Source: Malania oleifera | Taxonomy: Eukaryota; Streptophyta; Magnoliopsida; Santalales; Ximeniaceae | NCBI RefSeq assembly: GCF_029873635.1 | Contig: NC_080422.1 | Coordinates: 8,463,764 to 8,527,763, forward strand | Reading direction: 5' to 3' | DNA: 64,000 nt | In this document: in pieces, positions 36,950-48,047 of the stretch | How positions within the stretch are numbered: position 1 is the first letter of the stretch | Layout: every line of letters starts with the position of its first letter | Notes under the pieces: model-generated | What the model was told of the DNA's origin: nothing | The model's database searches: none | What the model saw: only the letters and a program-made list of their open reading frames with translations | Program-made: the position numbers and the translations under genes

Positions 36950-38672
36950 TTTAGAGAGTCGAGCCATTAATTAATTAGATATTATCCCAAGTTCAAATTT
37001 AATAAAACTTTTAATTACTCCTGATTTTGTGAATATTGTAATTTGTAAATAACTTAGATTAATTGTAGATATTTTACTTCCATAATTTGTAAATAACCTT
37101 AATTAATTAAAAATATTTTGTTTCCTAATTTTTTGAATATTATTGTAGATATTTTGAATAAAGCATATTAATTGTAGATATTTTGAATAAGCATATTAAT
37201 TATAGATATTTTGTATACTAATCATAAATATTTTGTTTCTTTATTTTTTGTTTCCAAATTTTTTGAATAAACATATTAATTGCATATATTGTGTTTCCTT
37301 ATCTTTTGAATATATATATTAATTGTAGATATCTTGTTTCCATATTGTTTATAGCATGTGAATAAATGTGGGGATAGCGGGATTAGGTTAAATTTAAATT
37401 CACACACTCTCACGCTCTATACTCGGGCTTTACCTGCTAAGATTAGATAGGGGTGTAATAGCGTTTGTCCCTTCGTAGCTTAAGCTTGATGGGACCCGCG
37501 AACCACCCCGCTCAGTGCGAGTTTTGTCCGAACCCCTATGGGGGAGGATGAAATTTCAAACTGGGGACCTTTTTGTCAGTAGGGATTAGAGCCTACCCAC
37601 ACGTACTTGTCCATAGTTTTCCCTTAACTAGGATAGTGCCATGACGAACCCTGTATATATATACTTACCCTGGGTTGGGACAGGAGTCACATCCTACTCC
37701 ACGTATAGTGTTGTATATATGTTGTGAGATACTTTGTATTATATCATTCATTTTGCATCCACTTTAGATATACATACTACTTAGCCAGTATTCTAAAAAA
37801 GCCCAATAATGAGACAATGGCCCATCTTTTCAAAAATGAAGCACTTGGCCCAAACATTTTAAAATAGGGGTCGGCCCAACCCCTTCTCAAATAAACTCGG
37901 GCCCGATTCTTTAAAAACAAACTTGGGCCCGACCTTTTCCTAAGCAAAAACTCGGCCCAGGCCTGATTTTCAAAAGGGGTCAAACTCAAATTTCAAAAAT
38001 GGGCTTCGGCCCTATTACCTAAAAATTTGGGCCGACATTTTTCAAATAATCCAAGCCCAATTCCTTTTCAACTAGGGCCTTAACCCATCATGAAATAGCT
38101 CGAAGCCTATATTTTAAAATACTTGAGGCTCAAGTGCATACTAAAAGTCCACAAGTCCACATTGAATGAATCCCATGGGTTGACTAGCCTGGGTCAACCC
38201 CAAACTCAGACCATAATTTGACCCTTCGTGGGGTCTGAGGTACATGGACCATCATCAAGGAAATGAATGGGTAAAGAAGAAATTGAATTGAAATCGTGGC
38301 CCATCAATGGTCATGTTAATCTTGACCTGTTTCATTAGTGGGATTTTTCTAGAATTCTAGCTAAGTAGTAATTTAGGTTACATCATATTCATGCATAGTC
38401 ATGCACAATAGGCTGCATGCACGCTCATATCTTTGTTTGTATATATAAGTGCATTAGTTGCATCCATGCATAAACACCCATTGCATAATCTAATCGTGCA
38501 TTCCATGCTCAAATTCATTACTATGCATGCATAGTCATCTCCGATGAGTTGGTAATCATATCGCAATTTCCTATGTGCCAAGGTGGTGAAATCGAGATCT
38601 GGTATTCTAAAAGCAAGCGAAATAGAGCGGTCTCTGCACATCCTTTTAAGTTCTTGACGAAGGGTTAGACTC
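36950..38672 (+). other. Leader region of the Ogre-like element with a GGGCCC-type motif array
   Basis: AT-rich repeats of TTAATTGTAGATATTTTG type fill 37050-37330, followed by conserved-looking GC-richer leader sequence (37366-37760). From about 37797 to 38100, motifs such as CTCGGGCCCGA, CTTGGGCCCGA, GTCGGCCCAA and TTTGGGCCGA recur at roughly 30-40 bp spacing. No ORF of note precedes gag. Confidence 0.6.
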
Positions 38673-40124
38673 ATGATGAAGAATCTAGAAGGTCAGATGA
38701 GCTCTGAAGATGTCCATCAAGATGTGCGAAAGATTAAGAATCAGATGGAGGAGGTAGCCCCCTCATGGAGCCAAACTACACGACATCCAAAGCAGGCAGT
38801 TGAAAACAAGCCTTTGCTCCAACCATGGTTGATGGAGTCGTTAGCTGGTCTAGGCTTAAGCCTACACACATTTTTCCTATCAACCCAGGATATGAAACCT
38901 CACCCGGAGAGAGATGTCCAAGTTCCGCCCTTCATCAATCCTAATATTCAAGAAAGGGGAATAGTTAAAGAAATGGGCAAAAAGCAGATAACTAATGAAG
39001 AAATGGATAATAAAAATGAAGTCTGGGAAGAACAGCTGCAAGCTATGCAAAAAGCAAACATGTATGGTTCATTGGATGCTTTCAATCCTTGTCTAATGTC
39101 GAATTCGATCTTACCCCGAAAGCTCAAAGTCCCAAATTTTATGAAGTTTAGTGGGTCTGAGTGTCCACTAGCTCACTTGGGGATGTATTTACAAAAGATG
39201 ACCGCATATTGTGATAATGATGATCTGCTCATCCATTGTTTCCAAAGTAGTTTAACAAGGGAAGCTCTAGAATGGTGTCGCCGAATAAAAATACATACAT
39301 GGAGAGATCTAGCTTGCGCTTTTATGACTCAATATCGCCAGGAGGCAGTTCTAATCTCAAAGAGTAGGGAGGAGAAGACGAGCGATTGCTCTTATCAAAA
39401 GAGGGAGATGACAGCCCAGAGTCGCCCTATGATAGGAAAAGGGAAAGTAGTTTACCCATATCCATGTGTTGCCCGTTTCCCTAAAAGCACCCCCCAAAAT
39501 AGTCCCAATCGGGCAGTCATCCAAGAGCAAATTGAAGATGCAATCAATATGGGGAAGGCAAAGTGCTCACAGTCAGAACGAAGCCTTGTTAAATGGGTTG
39601 ATAGAAAGAAAAGTAAGAAAGCCCAAATGATACAAGAGCAATGTTGTCAGAAAGTCTCGCACATCGAATCTAGAAACAACCTCGCTTTTAAACACCATGA
39701 TGAGCGGACTGCACATGCAAGCACAAGGCCTTTGGTCATGACCGCCCATGTTCAAACACAAAATAGAGGTGTCCAGGGGAAAGTTAGAAAGATAGACCGT
39801 ATCCCGATGACCTACGCAGAATTATTCCCACAATTGGTTGAAAGACATCTAGTTGCGCCTACACTTGGAGCGTTGGTACAGTTCCCTTACCCAAGATGGT
39901 ACAACCCAAATGCTTGCTGTGAGTATCACACTAAGGCAATAGGCCATTCAATTGAAAAATGTTGGGCCTTTAAGCATAAAGTACAATCATTGAGAGAGGC
40001 TGGTTGGTTAACCTTCAACGTCAAGCAACCTGGAGTCCAGGGGAATCTTTTGCTCAATCACGAGGAAGGAAGTATTAGGGAGGTTCCCAAATCAATGGTT
40101 TCAGTCGTTATCCACCGAGGCTAA
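38673..40124 (+). CDS. gag of the Ogre-like element, intact 483-codon ORF
   Basis: Open from MMKNLEGQMSSEDVHQ to VSVVIHRG. It has an N-terminal helix region, then a gag core (NSILPRKLKVPNFMKFSGSE, HLGMYLQKMTAYCDNDDLL, FQSSLTREALEWCRRI, WRDLACAFMTQYR) at residues about 145-225. Near the C-terminus lie the Tat-type segment MTYAELFPQLVERHLVAPTL and a zinc-finger-like CEYHTKAIGHSIEKC. After MTQYR the usual second half of the gag core seems missing, replaced by a Lys/Ser/Gln-rich linker. Gag would bind and package element RNA. It is the largest intact ORF in the window; start chosen at the first ATG of an ATGATG pair. Confidence 0.8.
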   Translation: MMKNLEGQMSSEDVHQDVRKIKNQMEEVAPSWSQTTRHPKQAVENKPLLQPWLMESLAGLGLSLHTFFLSTQDMKPHPERDVQVPPFINPNIQERGIVKEMGKKQITNEEMDNKNEVWEEQLQAMQKANMYGSLDAFNPCLMSNSILPRKLKVPNFMKFSGSECPLAHLGMYLQKMTAYCDNDDLLIHCFQSSLTREALEWCRRIKIHTWRDLACAFMTQYRQEAVLISKSREEKTSDCSYQKREMTAQSRPMIGKGKVVYPYPCVARFPKSTPQNSPNRAVIQEQIEDAINMGKAKCSQSERSLVKWVDRKKSKKAQMIQEQCCQKVSHIESRNNLAFKHHDERTAHASTRPLVMTAHVQTQNRGVQGKVRKIDRIPMTYAELFPQLVERHLVAPTLGALVQFPYPRWYNPNACCEYHTKAIGHSIEKCWAFKHKVQSLREAGWLTFNVKQPGVQGNLLLNHEEGSIREVPKSMVSVVIHRG

Positions 40125-42055
40125 AGTGATGGAGTAGCGAACTTTTGACTATCTAATCCTTTTCAGTTGATGTTCTTTTGTTTTCCATTGTTATTTGCTT
40201 TTTGTAATCCGTGGACGCCTGTGTCTAGGAATAGTTTCTATATTCAATAAAATGAATTATGCATTTCGTTATCTCACTTGCATCATGAGTCCAGTTGCCA
40301 AATTTTGTTTGCTTATGTTTCATGCCGGAATAGGGAAAGTAATATTGCCAGTGTTCATGAGCTAGAAAGAGATGTTAAAGGATGAAACAATCATTGAATT
40401 CAGATGTTATGAAGAAGTTTTTTTTACTTTCCAAGGAATTCAATGAAGTGGCTGCGCTGTTCTCATAATTTCCTATCAATTAATCACTCATGTTTTGATC
40501 AAATGATGGATAGCCCTCTTTGGCCGACCAGTTATCCCTAAAAAGAACCCAAACAATGATTTACCATTTGTTAACCAAATTGAGCCTGAATGTTAAACCA
40601 GCTTTTTCTTAAAAGTCAGATCACCAAAAATCCAACCTGGGTTTGGGTCCCTTAGTGTTTGGCAAATCATTTGAGACAATAGTCATTACCAAAAGGATGG
40701 CAGGCCATTGCTCTGCTACCCAAAAGAAAGTCAAAGAAGAAATTCCTTATAAACCCTTTTTGAGCCTAAAAGATTCATTTCTTGATTAACCCGTCAAAGG
40801 ATCACACCCCACACTGGGGCAATTTTTAAAAGATTGGTCCCAATTGAAGTTCAAATGAAAATGAAATCCAGATTCCTTTATAAAAGGAAAAGTGAAAGTT
40901 GCAGTAAAAGAAGGAAAAAAAAAAAAGATTAAAAAGGAAAGAAAAAAAAAAAGAAAAGCAGGAGGAAGAAGAAAGAAAATAAGGGACTTACTACATATGT
41001 GATCTTTGACCAAATTACCCTTGATGAAATTGATGATTTTGAGCCTTATGTAACTCCTTTCTTCTTTAACCCATATCCTTAGCCTACATTACGGTCCAAA
41101 CGAAAGTCCTGATCAGATTGGTATACATTATTGTCTTAAATGATTTGTCAGACTCAATGTTGAGTTTGAACTACGTAATGACCTGATCCTGAAAAGGTAC
41201 GTAGGCAGCTTGTTTAAATAACAAGTTCGGTCAACATCTTGCAAAAACACCTCAACTCGAACTGGGAGCATAAAACATTATTTGGGGTGATATTATTGAG
41301 CCTTAGTTTTCCTTTTATTCTGAAATCCTACATCCCTAAGCCTACGTTTCGTCCCGAGTCTTAAAGACCATCTTGAGATCAAAGCATGGGTTGATGAAAC
41401 TGGGGCAGTTGACGAGAAGGACAGTCATCTAGGTTGGGAAATTAACGTTACATGACTTTTGAATACTGGTATGAATTTTTCCCTATGATAGCATTGAAAC
41501 ATGGTAAAACATTTATTTTGTGCGAATAGCCTTTCGATTTAGCAAGTTGATGTCATAGTTGCATAATCATGTCTCGTTCCTTGAAATCACAAAAAAAAAA
41601 AAAAAAAAAAAGAGGAACCCTTCTTATTCTTTAGAGCATTAAAAGAGGATGGATAGTTAAAGAGTTTCAGAATCACCAGAAATTTCTATAAAGAAGATCC
41701 TTGTGGAGAAAGAGCAGTCAAACTGGGGCAAATGTTATGTCAAGTTCAAAAGGAATCCAATAATAGAGTCGAGATCGGTGGCAGATGAATTTAACTGGGA
41801 CAAATTCCGAGTTGAGTCTTAGTAGGTCCCATTCAGGCACTTTCTTATCGGATTGAAATAGGAAATCAGAGTCAAGATCAGCTGTAGGTCCATTCAACTG
41901 GGGCAGATTTTGTGATTTTTGAGTTGAGTCAATCACTTTCATGACTGGATGAATAAAGAAGATTAAGCGAAGATCAGTTACAGATCCATTCAAATATGGC
42001 GAGTTTCATGTGGAGACCAAAGATGAGGACATTGATCACGAGTGCATTGAGAGAA
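40125..42055 (+). other. 3' region of the Ogre-like element with degenerate about 70-105-bp repeats
   Basis: No pol domains. Contains GAACTACGTAATGACCTGAT and GGTACGTAGGCAGC (41168-41212), sequences typical of Tat elements. Degenerate tandem units start AACTGGGGCA/GGGACA at about 41721, 41793 and 41897, each preceded by a GAGTCGAGATCGGTGGCAGA-like stretch. A pure A run lies at 41590-41611. Confidence 0.6.
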
Positions 42056-42062
42056 AAGATTC

Positions 42063-42540
42063 ATGCATTATCATGCATTACCCCAAATTTCATGCATTGC
42101 CATACATTTCATGCATTACCTAGATTTCATATATTGCCATACATTCCATGCATTACCATTCATCTCATGCATTGTCATGCATTTCATGCATTATCTACAT
42201 TTCATGCATTATCATCCATTGCATGCATTACCTACATTTCATGTATTACCATACTTCTTATGCATTGACATGCATTTCACGTATTACCATACATTGTATG
42301 CATTGCCTTGCATTTCACGCATTGCCATACATCTTATGCATTACCATACATCTTATGCATTGCCATGCATTTCATGCATTACCATACATCTTATGCATCG
42401 CTATGCATTTTATGCATTACCCTATATTTCACACATTACCACACATCTTATGCATTGTCCTGCATTGCATGCATTACCTACATTTTATGTATTACCAATA
42501 CATCTCATGCATCACCATTGTGCATTTCGTACATTACCCA
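42063..42540 (+). repeat. 19-bp minisatellite, about 25 copies
   Basis: Consensus CATGCATTRCCATACATYT, 18-20 bp units, imperfect. Because 19 is not a multiple of three it translates in all frames to a 19-residue His/Cys/Ile repeat, giving several overlapping spurious ORFs. Confidence 0.9.
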
Positions 42541-43006
42541 AAAAAATAAAAACATAAAAAATAAAAATGCATACATATGATCACAAGTTGGTAACATGCA
42601 TATTAATAGCCACATATCACTACATTATAAGTTAGCAACATGCATACATATAGCAACATGCATACATATAGCAACATATCATTGCATTCTAGCATCACAA
42701 GCAGCAATAGAACATTTTTCACGCTTTTCTTGAGCTTTTGAATGATTATTTGACATCCTTGATGGAGAGATTCTTGTTGTGTTTAATTATGAGTTGGGGT
42801 AACTGACCCCAAGCGCACATTGATTTACTTGGAAAACTGGGGCAAGTTAACCCCCAGACACACATTGATTTATTTTGAACTAGGGCAATAGATCCTAAAG
42901 ACAAGGGGATTCATTCATTGACATTCGGATTTTACCCCAAGTGCATTTTCCAAATAGATTAACAATTTTCCCGACTTTGCTCTCACACCTTGTTACTAGT
43001 TGAGGT

Positions 43007-43998
43007 GGCTGGATCATCGTATCCCTACGGCTCGACTTCTTACATTCGAAGCAAGCCATCATTGTGCCCCATGGCTGGATCATCGTGTCCCTACGGCTCA
43101 GATTCTTACATTCGAAGCAAGCCATCATTGTGTCCCGTGGCTGGATCATCATATCCCTACGGCTCGGATTCTTACATTTGAAGCAAGCCATCATTGTGCC
43201 CCATGGCTGGATCATCGTGTCCCTACGGCTCGAATTCTTACATTCCAAGCAAGCCATCATTGTATCCTATGGCTGGATCATCGTGTCCCTACGGCTCGGA
43301 TTCTTACATTCGAAGCAAGCCATTATTGTGTCCCATGGCTGGATCATCGTGTCCCTACGGCTCGGATTCTTACATTCGAAGCAAGCCATCGTTGTGTCCC
43401 ATGGCTGGATCATCGTGTCCCTACGGCTCGGATTCTTACATTCGAAGCAAGCCATCATTGTGTCCGATGGCTGGATCATCGTATCCCTACGGCTCGGATT
43501 CTTACATTCGAAGCAAGCCATCATTGTGTCCCATGGCTGGATCATCATGTCCCTACGGCTCGGATTCTTACATTCGAAGCAAGCCATCATTGTGTCCCAT
43601 GGCTGGATCATCGTATCCCTACGGCTCGGATTCTTACATTCAAACCAAGCCATCATTGTGTCCCATGGCTGGATCATCGTGTCCTTACGGCTCGGATTCT
43701 TACATTCGAAGCAAGCCATCATTGTGTCCCATGGATGGATCATCGTATCCCTACAGCTCGGATTCTTACATTCGAAGCAAGCCATCATTGTGTCCCATGG
43801 TTGGATCATTGTGTCCCTACGGCTCGGATTCTTACATTCGCAGCAAGCCATCATTGTGTCCCATGACTGGATCATCGTGTCCTTACAGCTCAGATTCTTA
43901 CATTCGAAGCAAGCCATCATTGTGTCCCTTGGCTGGATCATTGTGTCCCTACGGCTCGGATTCTTACATTCGCAGCAAGCCATCCCTGTGTACCTCAA
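43007..43998 (+). repeat. 66-bp minisatellite, about 15 copies
   Basis: Unit begins GGCTGGATCATCGTGTCCCT and ends AGCCATCATTGTGTCCCAT; copies differ by one to four bases. The unit is 22 codons long and has no stop in at least four of six frames, so long repetitive ORFs arise on both strands (43000-43866, 43064-44143, 43194-44057, 42895-43260 and 43267-43998). They are unlikely to be genes. Confidence 0.95.
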
Positions 43999-44180
43999 CC
44001 TGGATTCTTACATTCAGCGCGGATCGTCTCTGGTTGGCAGAAATCAACAACTCTTGATTAACCTGAAAAGCCATAGAGAGTTGAATGGCTTGGCTAAAAT
44101 AGGTGTCTTTTATCTTTGCAGGCTTGTTGCTACAAAAACGTAGGAGAGTTCTTATCGTTACATTGAAGCAACTAAGCCTA

Positions 44181-44194
44181 CAAAGTGGGGCAGC
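44181..44194 (+). other. Polypurine tract of the Ogre-like element
   Basis: CAAAGTGGGGCAGC directly before the 3' LTR start TGTAGACACTC. Confidence 0.75.
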
Positions 44195-44386
44195 TGTAGA
44201 CACTCTATTTTTGCCCTAGCCAAATAGAACAAAGGAGTCTCTTCTCATTATATTATTATTATTATTACCTTATTTTTATTATTATTATTTTCTTATAATT
44301 ATTTGTATTATTTATTATTGTTCATTACTAGTATTATAATTAGTGTTACCTTACTATTATTTTGGGTATATTTTTTAATTTTTATT

Positions 44387-44443
<57 letters not shown>

Positions 44444-44589
44444 TTCCTATATTATTAGTACTTTACTATTATTTTGCTAGTATTTTTATCATTATTATTA
44501 TTACTAGTACTTTTATTATCTTTATTTTATTTTTACTTTACTATAATTATTTTTGTTTTCCATTTATTTTATTGTTATTATTTTTTATA

Positions 44590-44634
<45 letters not shown>

Positions 44635-44670
44635 TTTTTGTATTATTACTCTATTTTTATTAGTATTATT

Positions 44671-44721
<51 letters not shown>

Positions 44722-45989
44722 TTACTGATAATATCTTTATTATTTTTATTCTTACCATAATTATTTATTATTATTTACTATTAATAGTAGTATTATCTTT
44801 ATTATTATTATCTTATGGATACTTATATTATTATGATAATTATTATTATTATTATTATTATTATTTCCTTTTTCATTATTACCATAAGAATAAAAGAATA
44901 AAAAAAAAGAAAAAGAAAAAGAAAATCAAAAAAGGGAAGTTGTTTTAGGGTTTTTGAGATTTTTTTATATAATGGCAAAGAGGGGACAGCCAAGGGGGGG
45001 GCAGCGCACAGCCGCAGCAGCACAGACGGAGCGCGTAGGGAAACCAGAATTTTTTTTTTTCTGCTCTCCTTCTTCTTCTTCTTCTTCTTCCCGGAGACCA
45101 TATGCTCTCATTCTCCTCTCCATCTCACTTCACCAGCAGCCTCCCTCTCGTTTTCTTTCTTTCCCAGCCATAGCAGCAGCCCCCTTCGAATCCCCATCCT
45201 CGCCTCTCGTTTTCTCACTCGCCGTTGCTACTCACGGCCGCAACACCATGCAGCAGCAGCCCAGTTGCAGTCAACCATACCAGCAGACCCGAGAGGCTCT
45301 CTGCACCTCCGTAAGCTCCACCGGCCTCTCTTATCCCGGAGCTACCTGCCCCTCTGTTGTATATACACACACATACTGCACACACACACAGCACACACAC
45401 TGCACACACACACACACAGCACACACACACTGCACACACAGAAACGCACACACACAGCACACACACACACAGCACACACACTGCACACACACACAGCACA
45501 CACACTGTCACACAAATGAATTTTGTTTTATTTTTATTTACTTGTTTATTTATTTATTTTACATCTTTATTTGTTTTGCAATATTTGAGACACTAACATT
45601 GTTGCTTACTTTTGCAGGCACATATACATGTCTATATATATATACATATACATGTAAAGCTTAATTTTTTTAACATACATTTAATTAGGTTTATATATAT
45701 ACATATATTGGTTTTATTTTAAGTCTTAAAGCTCAAGTTTTTTATTTTTTATTTTTTTTCTCTTTTCTCTTATTTGCATGTGGGTATGTATTAAAATAAT
45801 ATCTATTGTGGTATTTTGTGTGTGTATATTAATATAATACTTGTTGTAGCTTTTAGTTAAATATTTGCATATAGGCTATGTGTATATATGTATATTAATA
45901 CATTATTTGCTGTAATATTTAGCTAATGTTTATATCTAGGCTATGTATGTGTGTATGTTGATATAATATTTATGGTAGTATTTAGTTAA

Positions 45990-46044
<55 letters not shown>

Positions 46045-46939
46045 TTTGCTAGTTTTGGTTTGTCCTAATATCTAATGTCTTGATTTTTGTTTTTTTTTTC
46101 TTTGCGTATGCAGGTACATAGGTTTTTATAATTTTTATAATCATTTTAATTTTTGATACGCAGGATAAGTTTTGATTGTATTATTCATATAAGTTAATTT
46201 TCTTGAGTGCGGAATTTTTATAGTCGGAACTTGTCTAGATATTTAAAGTTTAATTTCATTTTATTCGTTGGATTGTTAATATTATTGTTGCATGTTTAAT
46301 ACGTAGCTAGAATAGTTATTGTAATTATTTACTTAATCCATATGTTTAGGGCTATTTAGGGTTTTCATGGTTGATGCATGTTCAATTTTAATTACTTAGG
46401 GTTTTCTTTATGTGTTATCTATACTCATATTAACATTTTCTGATATTTAGTATTCGGATTCTAATATTTTATCATGTTTACATATAAAGGTATCAATCAT
46501 TATGGTAAGTTTAGTGTTTTGGTATATATTTTGCTATTATATTTAGTATGATATTGTTTATAATATTATGGTATAATTATTATTTAGTTTCACTTATTAA
46601 GGCATTTTTTTTTATAGATGGTATTACCTTGTATAGTATCTTGAGTGTTTTAATATATACATATGGTATTTTATTGCCTATTTTGAAAGTTGTAATATTT
46701 TAACAGATATGCTTATTATCATTACTATTTTTATATGCATTGTGATAATTTAATATTTTAACTTATTATCTTATTAATATATAGTAAAACCTCCCATACT
46801 AATATTTTCCTATAAAAATTTTATATACAATTTCAAAATTTGGGAGCGCATTTTCTTAGATATTTTATTGATTTTTAATCCCTATGATTTTATTGCGGGG
46901 GTATGAGCCTTCGGGCATCACGTACCCTAAACTCTGAGG

Positions 46940-46987
<48 letters not shown>

Positions 46988-47313
46988 TTATTTATGTATT
47001 TATTTTTTACATGTATTTATAAATTCATAAAAAGGAGTAATTTAAAGAATTATTAGATTAACTTCAAATTAATTAGGAACCGTTTGTAAGAACGGGCGCG
47101 TAGGGGGTGCTCGTACCTTCCCCTCGCGTAACCGAACTCCCGGCCCCAACTCTGGTAATGTAGACCGATTCTACCCCTAACGGGGTAGTAATCATGTGTT
47201 CTAACCGCACTAAAGGTTAGTGGCGACTCCGATATTCCATGTTTTTCCTTGAAAATAAAAATGATTTTTAATTTCGCCGCCCGGAGCACACGCGCTCCCG
47301 GGACGTCGCAACA
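44195..47313 (+). repeat. 3' LTR of the Ogre-like element
   Basis: 3119 bp, nearly identical to 33875-36927. Differences are concentrated in microsatellites: longer TTA runs (44397-44444, 44675-44720, 45990-46042), a G run of 8 instead of about 18, a shorter CA tract, and a long TA run at 46944-46979. Ends GTCGCAACA. Confidence 0.88.
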
Positions 47314-47318
47314 ACTCT

Positions 47319-47992
47319 CACGTACGCTTTACACCGATAGAAAATACCTTTGAGAGTTGAATCATCTAGACCACATTGAGCTTACATATTATTTCATATT
47401 TGTGGTGTATATTATTGTGCGCATCCGGGTACATATCTGCTTTACACGAAAGCACAATCACTGTACCATTTGATTATAATACACTTTGGTTGTATTTCCA
47501 GGCACGGGCCTGAAGAGGGAGACTAGCCCTGGAATAGTCCCGGATTGGCTTACACCCGGTTAGGAAAGCTAGGTGCGTCGTCCTGTTAAGGCGTGTAGGT
47601 TGAGGTCAGCCCCGCTAATTGACCTGGTTAAGGTTGAGGTCAGCCCTGTGTTAATTTGACCTGATTGTAAACGGTGCCGCTCCACCCTTAAGTGAGCTGT
47701 TAGTGGAACCCTCTAGCTTGTGAGCTTGAGGCGGGGACGTAGGCACTATTGGCCGAACCTCGATAACATATCGTGTGTTTATTTATATTTCTGCACTTTA
47801 CATTTACCGCACGCGTATGTTATTATGTGAATGATGCGCTTAACTTAAATTTCCACATATCTTTTACATCTGTGCATTTGGAATTATATAGACCAATCCT
47901 AGGTTGTTTTATACGAGCATTTTATTTAACCTAGGTGATAAATTTGAAAATTCCAATTCACCCCCCCTCTTGGGAATACATTAATTCTAACA
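47319..47992 (+). repeat. 5' LTR of the SIRE-like element, right part
   Basis: Continues the LTR after the nested insertion. It matches 54643-55316 and ends TTAATTCTAACA. Confidence 0.9.
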
Positions 47993-47994
47993 AT

Positions 47995-48007
47995 TGGTAT
48001 CAGAGAC
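47995..48007 (+). other. Primer-binding site of the SIRE-like element
   Basis: TGGTATCAGAGAC, complementary to initiator tRNA-Met, two bases after the 5' LTR. Confidence 0.8.
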
Positions 48008-48047
48008 TCATTGCACTTGACTTAAACGTTTTTGTAAAAAGATTGCA

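Larger units (their letters stand above)
33875..47313 (+). mobile_element. Non-autonomous Tat/Ogre-like Gypsy element inserted in the SIRE-like 5' LTR
   Basis: 13.4 kb with LTRs 33875-36927 and 44195-47313 (TGTAGACACTC to GTCGCRACA) and perfect TSD ACTCT at 33870-33874 and 47314-47318. The empty site survives at 54638-54642 in the other LTR of the host element. It has a Tat/Ogre-type PBS (TGGCGACTCCGCTAGGGA), a long leader, one open gag ORF, a 3' region with three tandem-repeat arrays, and PPT GTGGGGCAGC. No protease, RT or integrase. LTRs are nearly identical apart from microsatellite length, so this is the youngest layer of the nest. Confidence 0.9.

Noticed and set aside
42063..42580. His/Cys/Ile repeat ORFs up to 164 codons
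   Set aside because: 19-bp minisatellite read in three frames.
43007..43998. CRISPR-like appearance of regular repeats
   Set aside because: Units are contiguous 66-bp repeats without unique spacers, no cas genes, and the setting is a plant retrotransposon.
42895..44143. Several 120-360-codon ORFs on both strands that look like repetitive proteins (GSDSYIRSKPSLCPM, GFLHSKQAIIVSHGWI, CFECKNPSRRDTM repeats)
   Set aside because: They are different-frame readings of one 66-bp minisatellite with no stop; no start context, domain or neighbouring gene supports translation.
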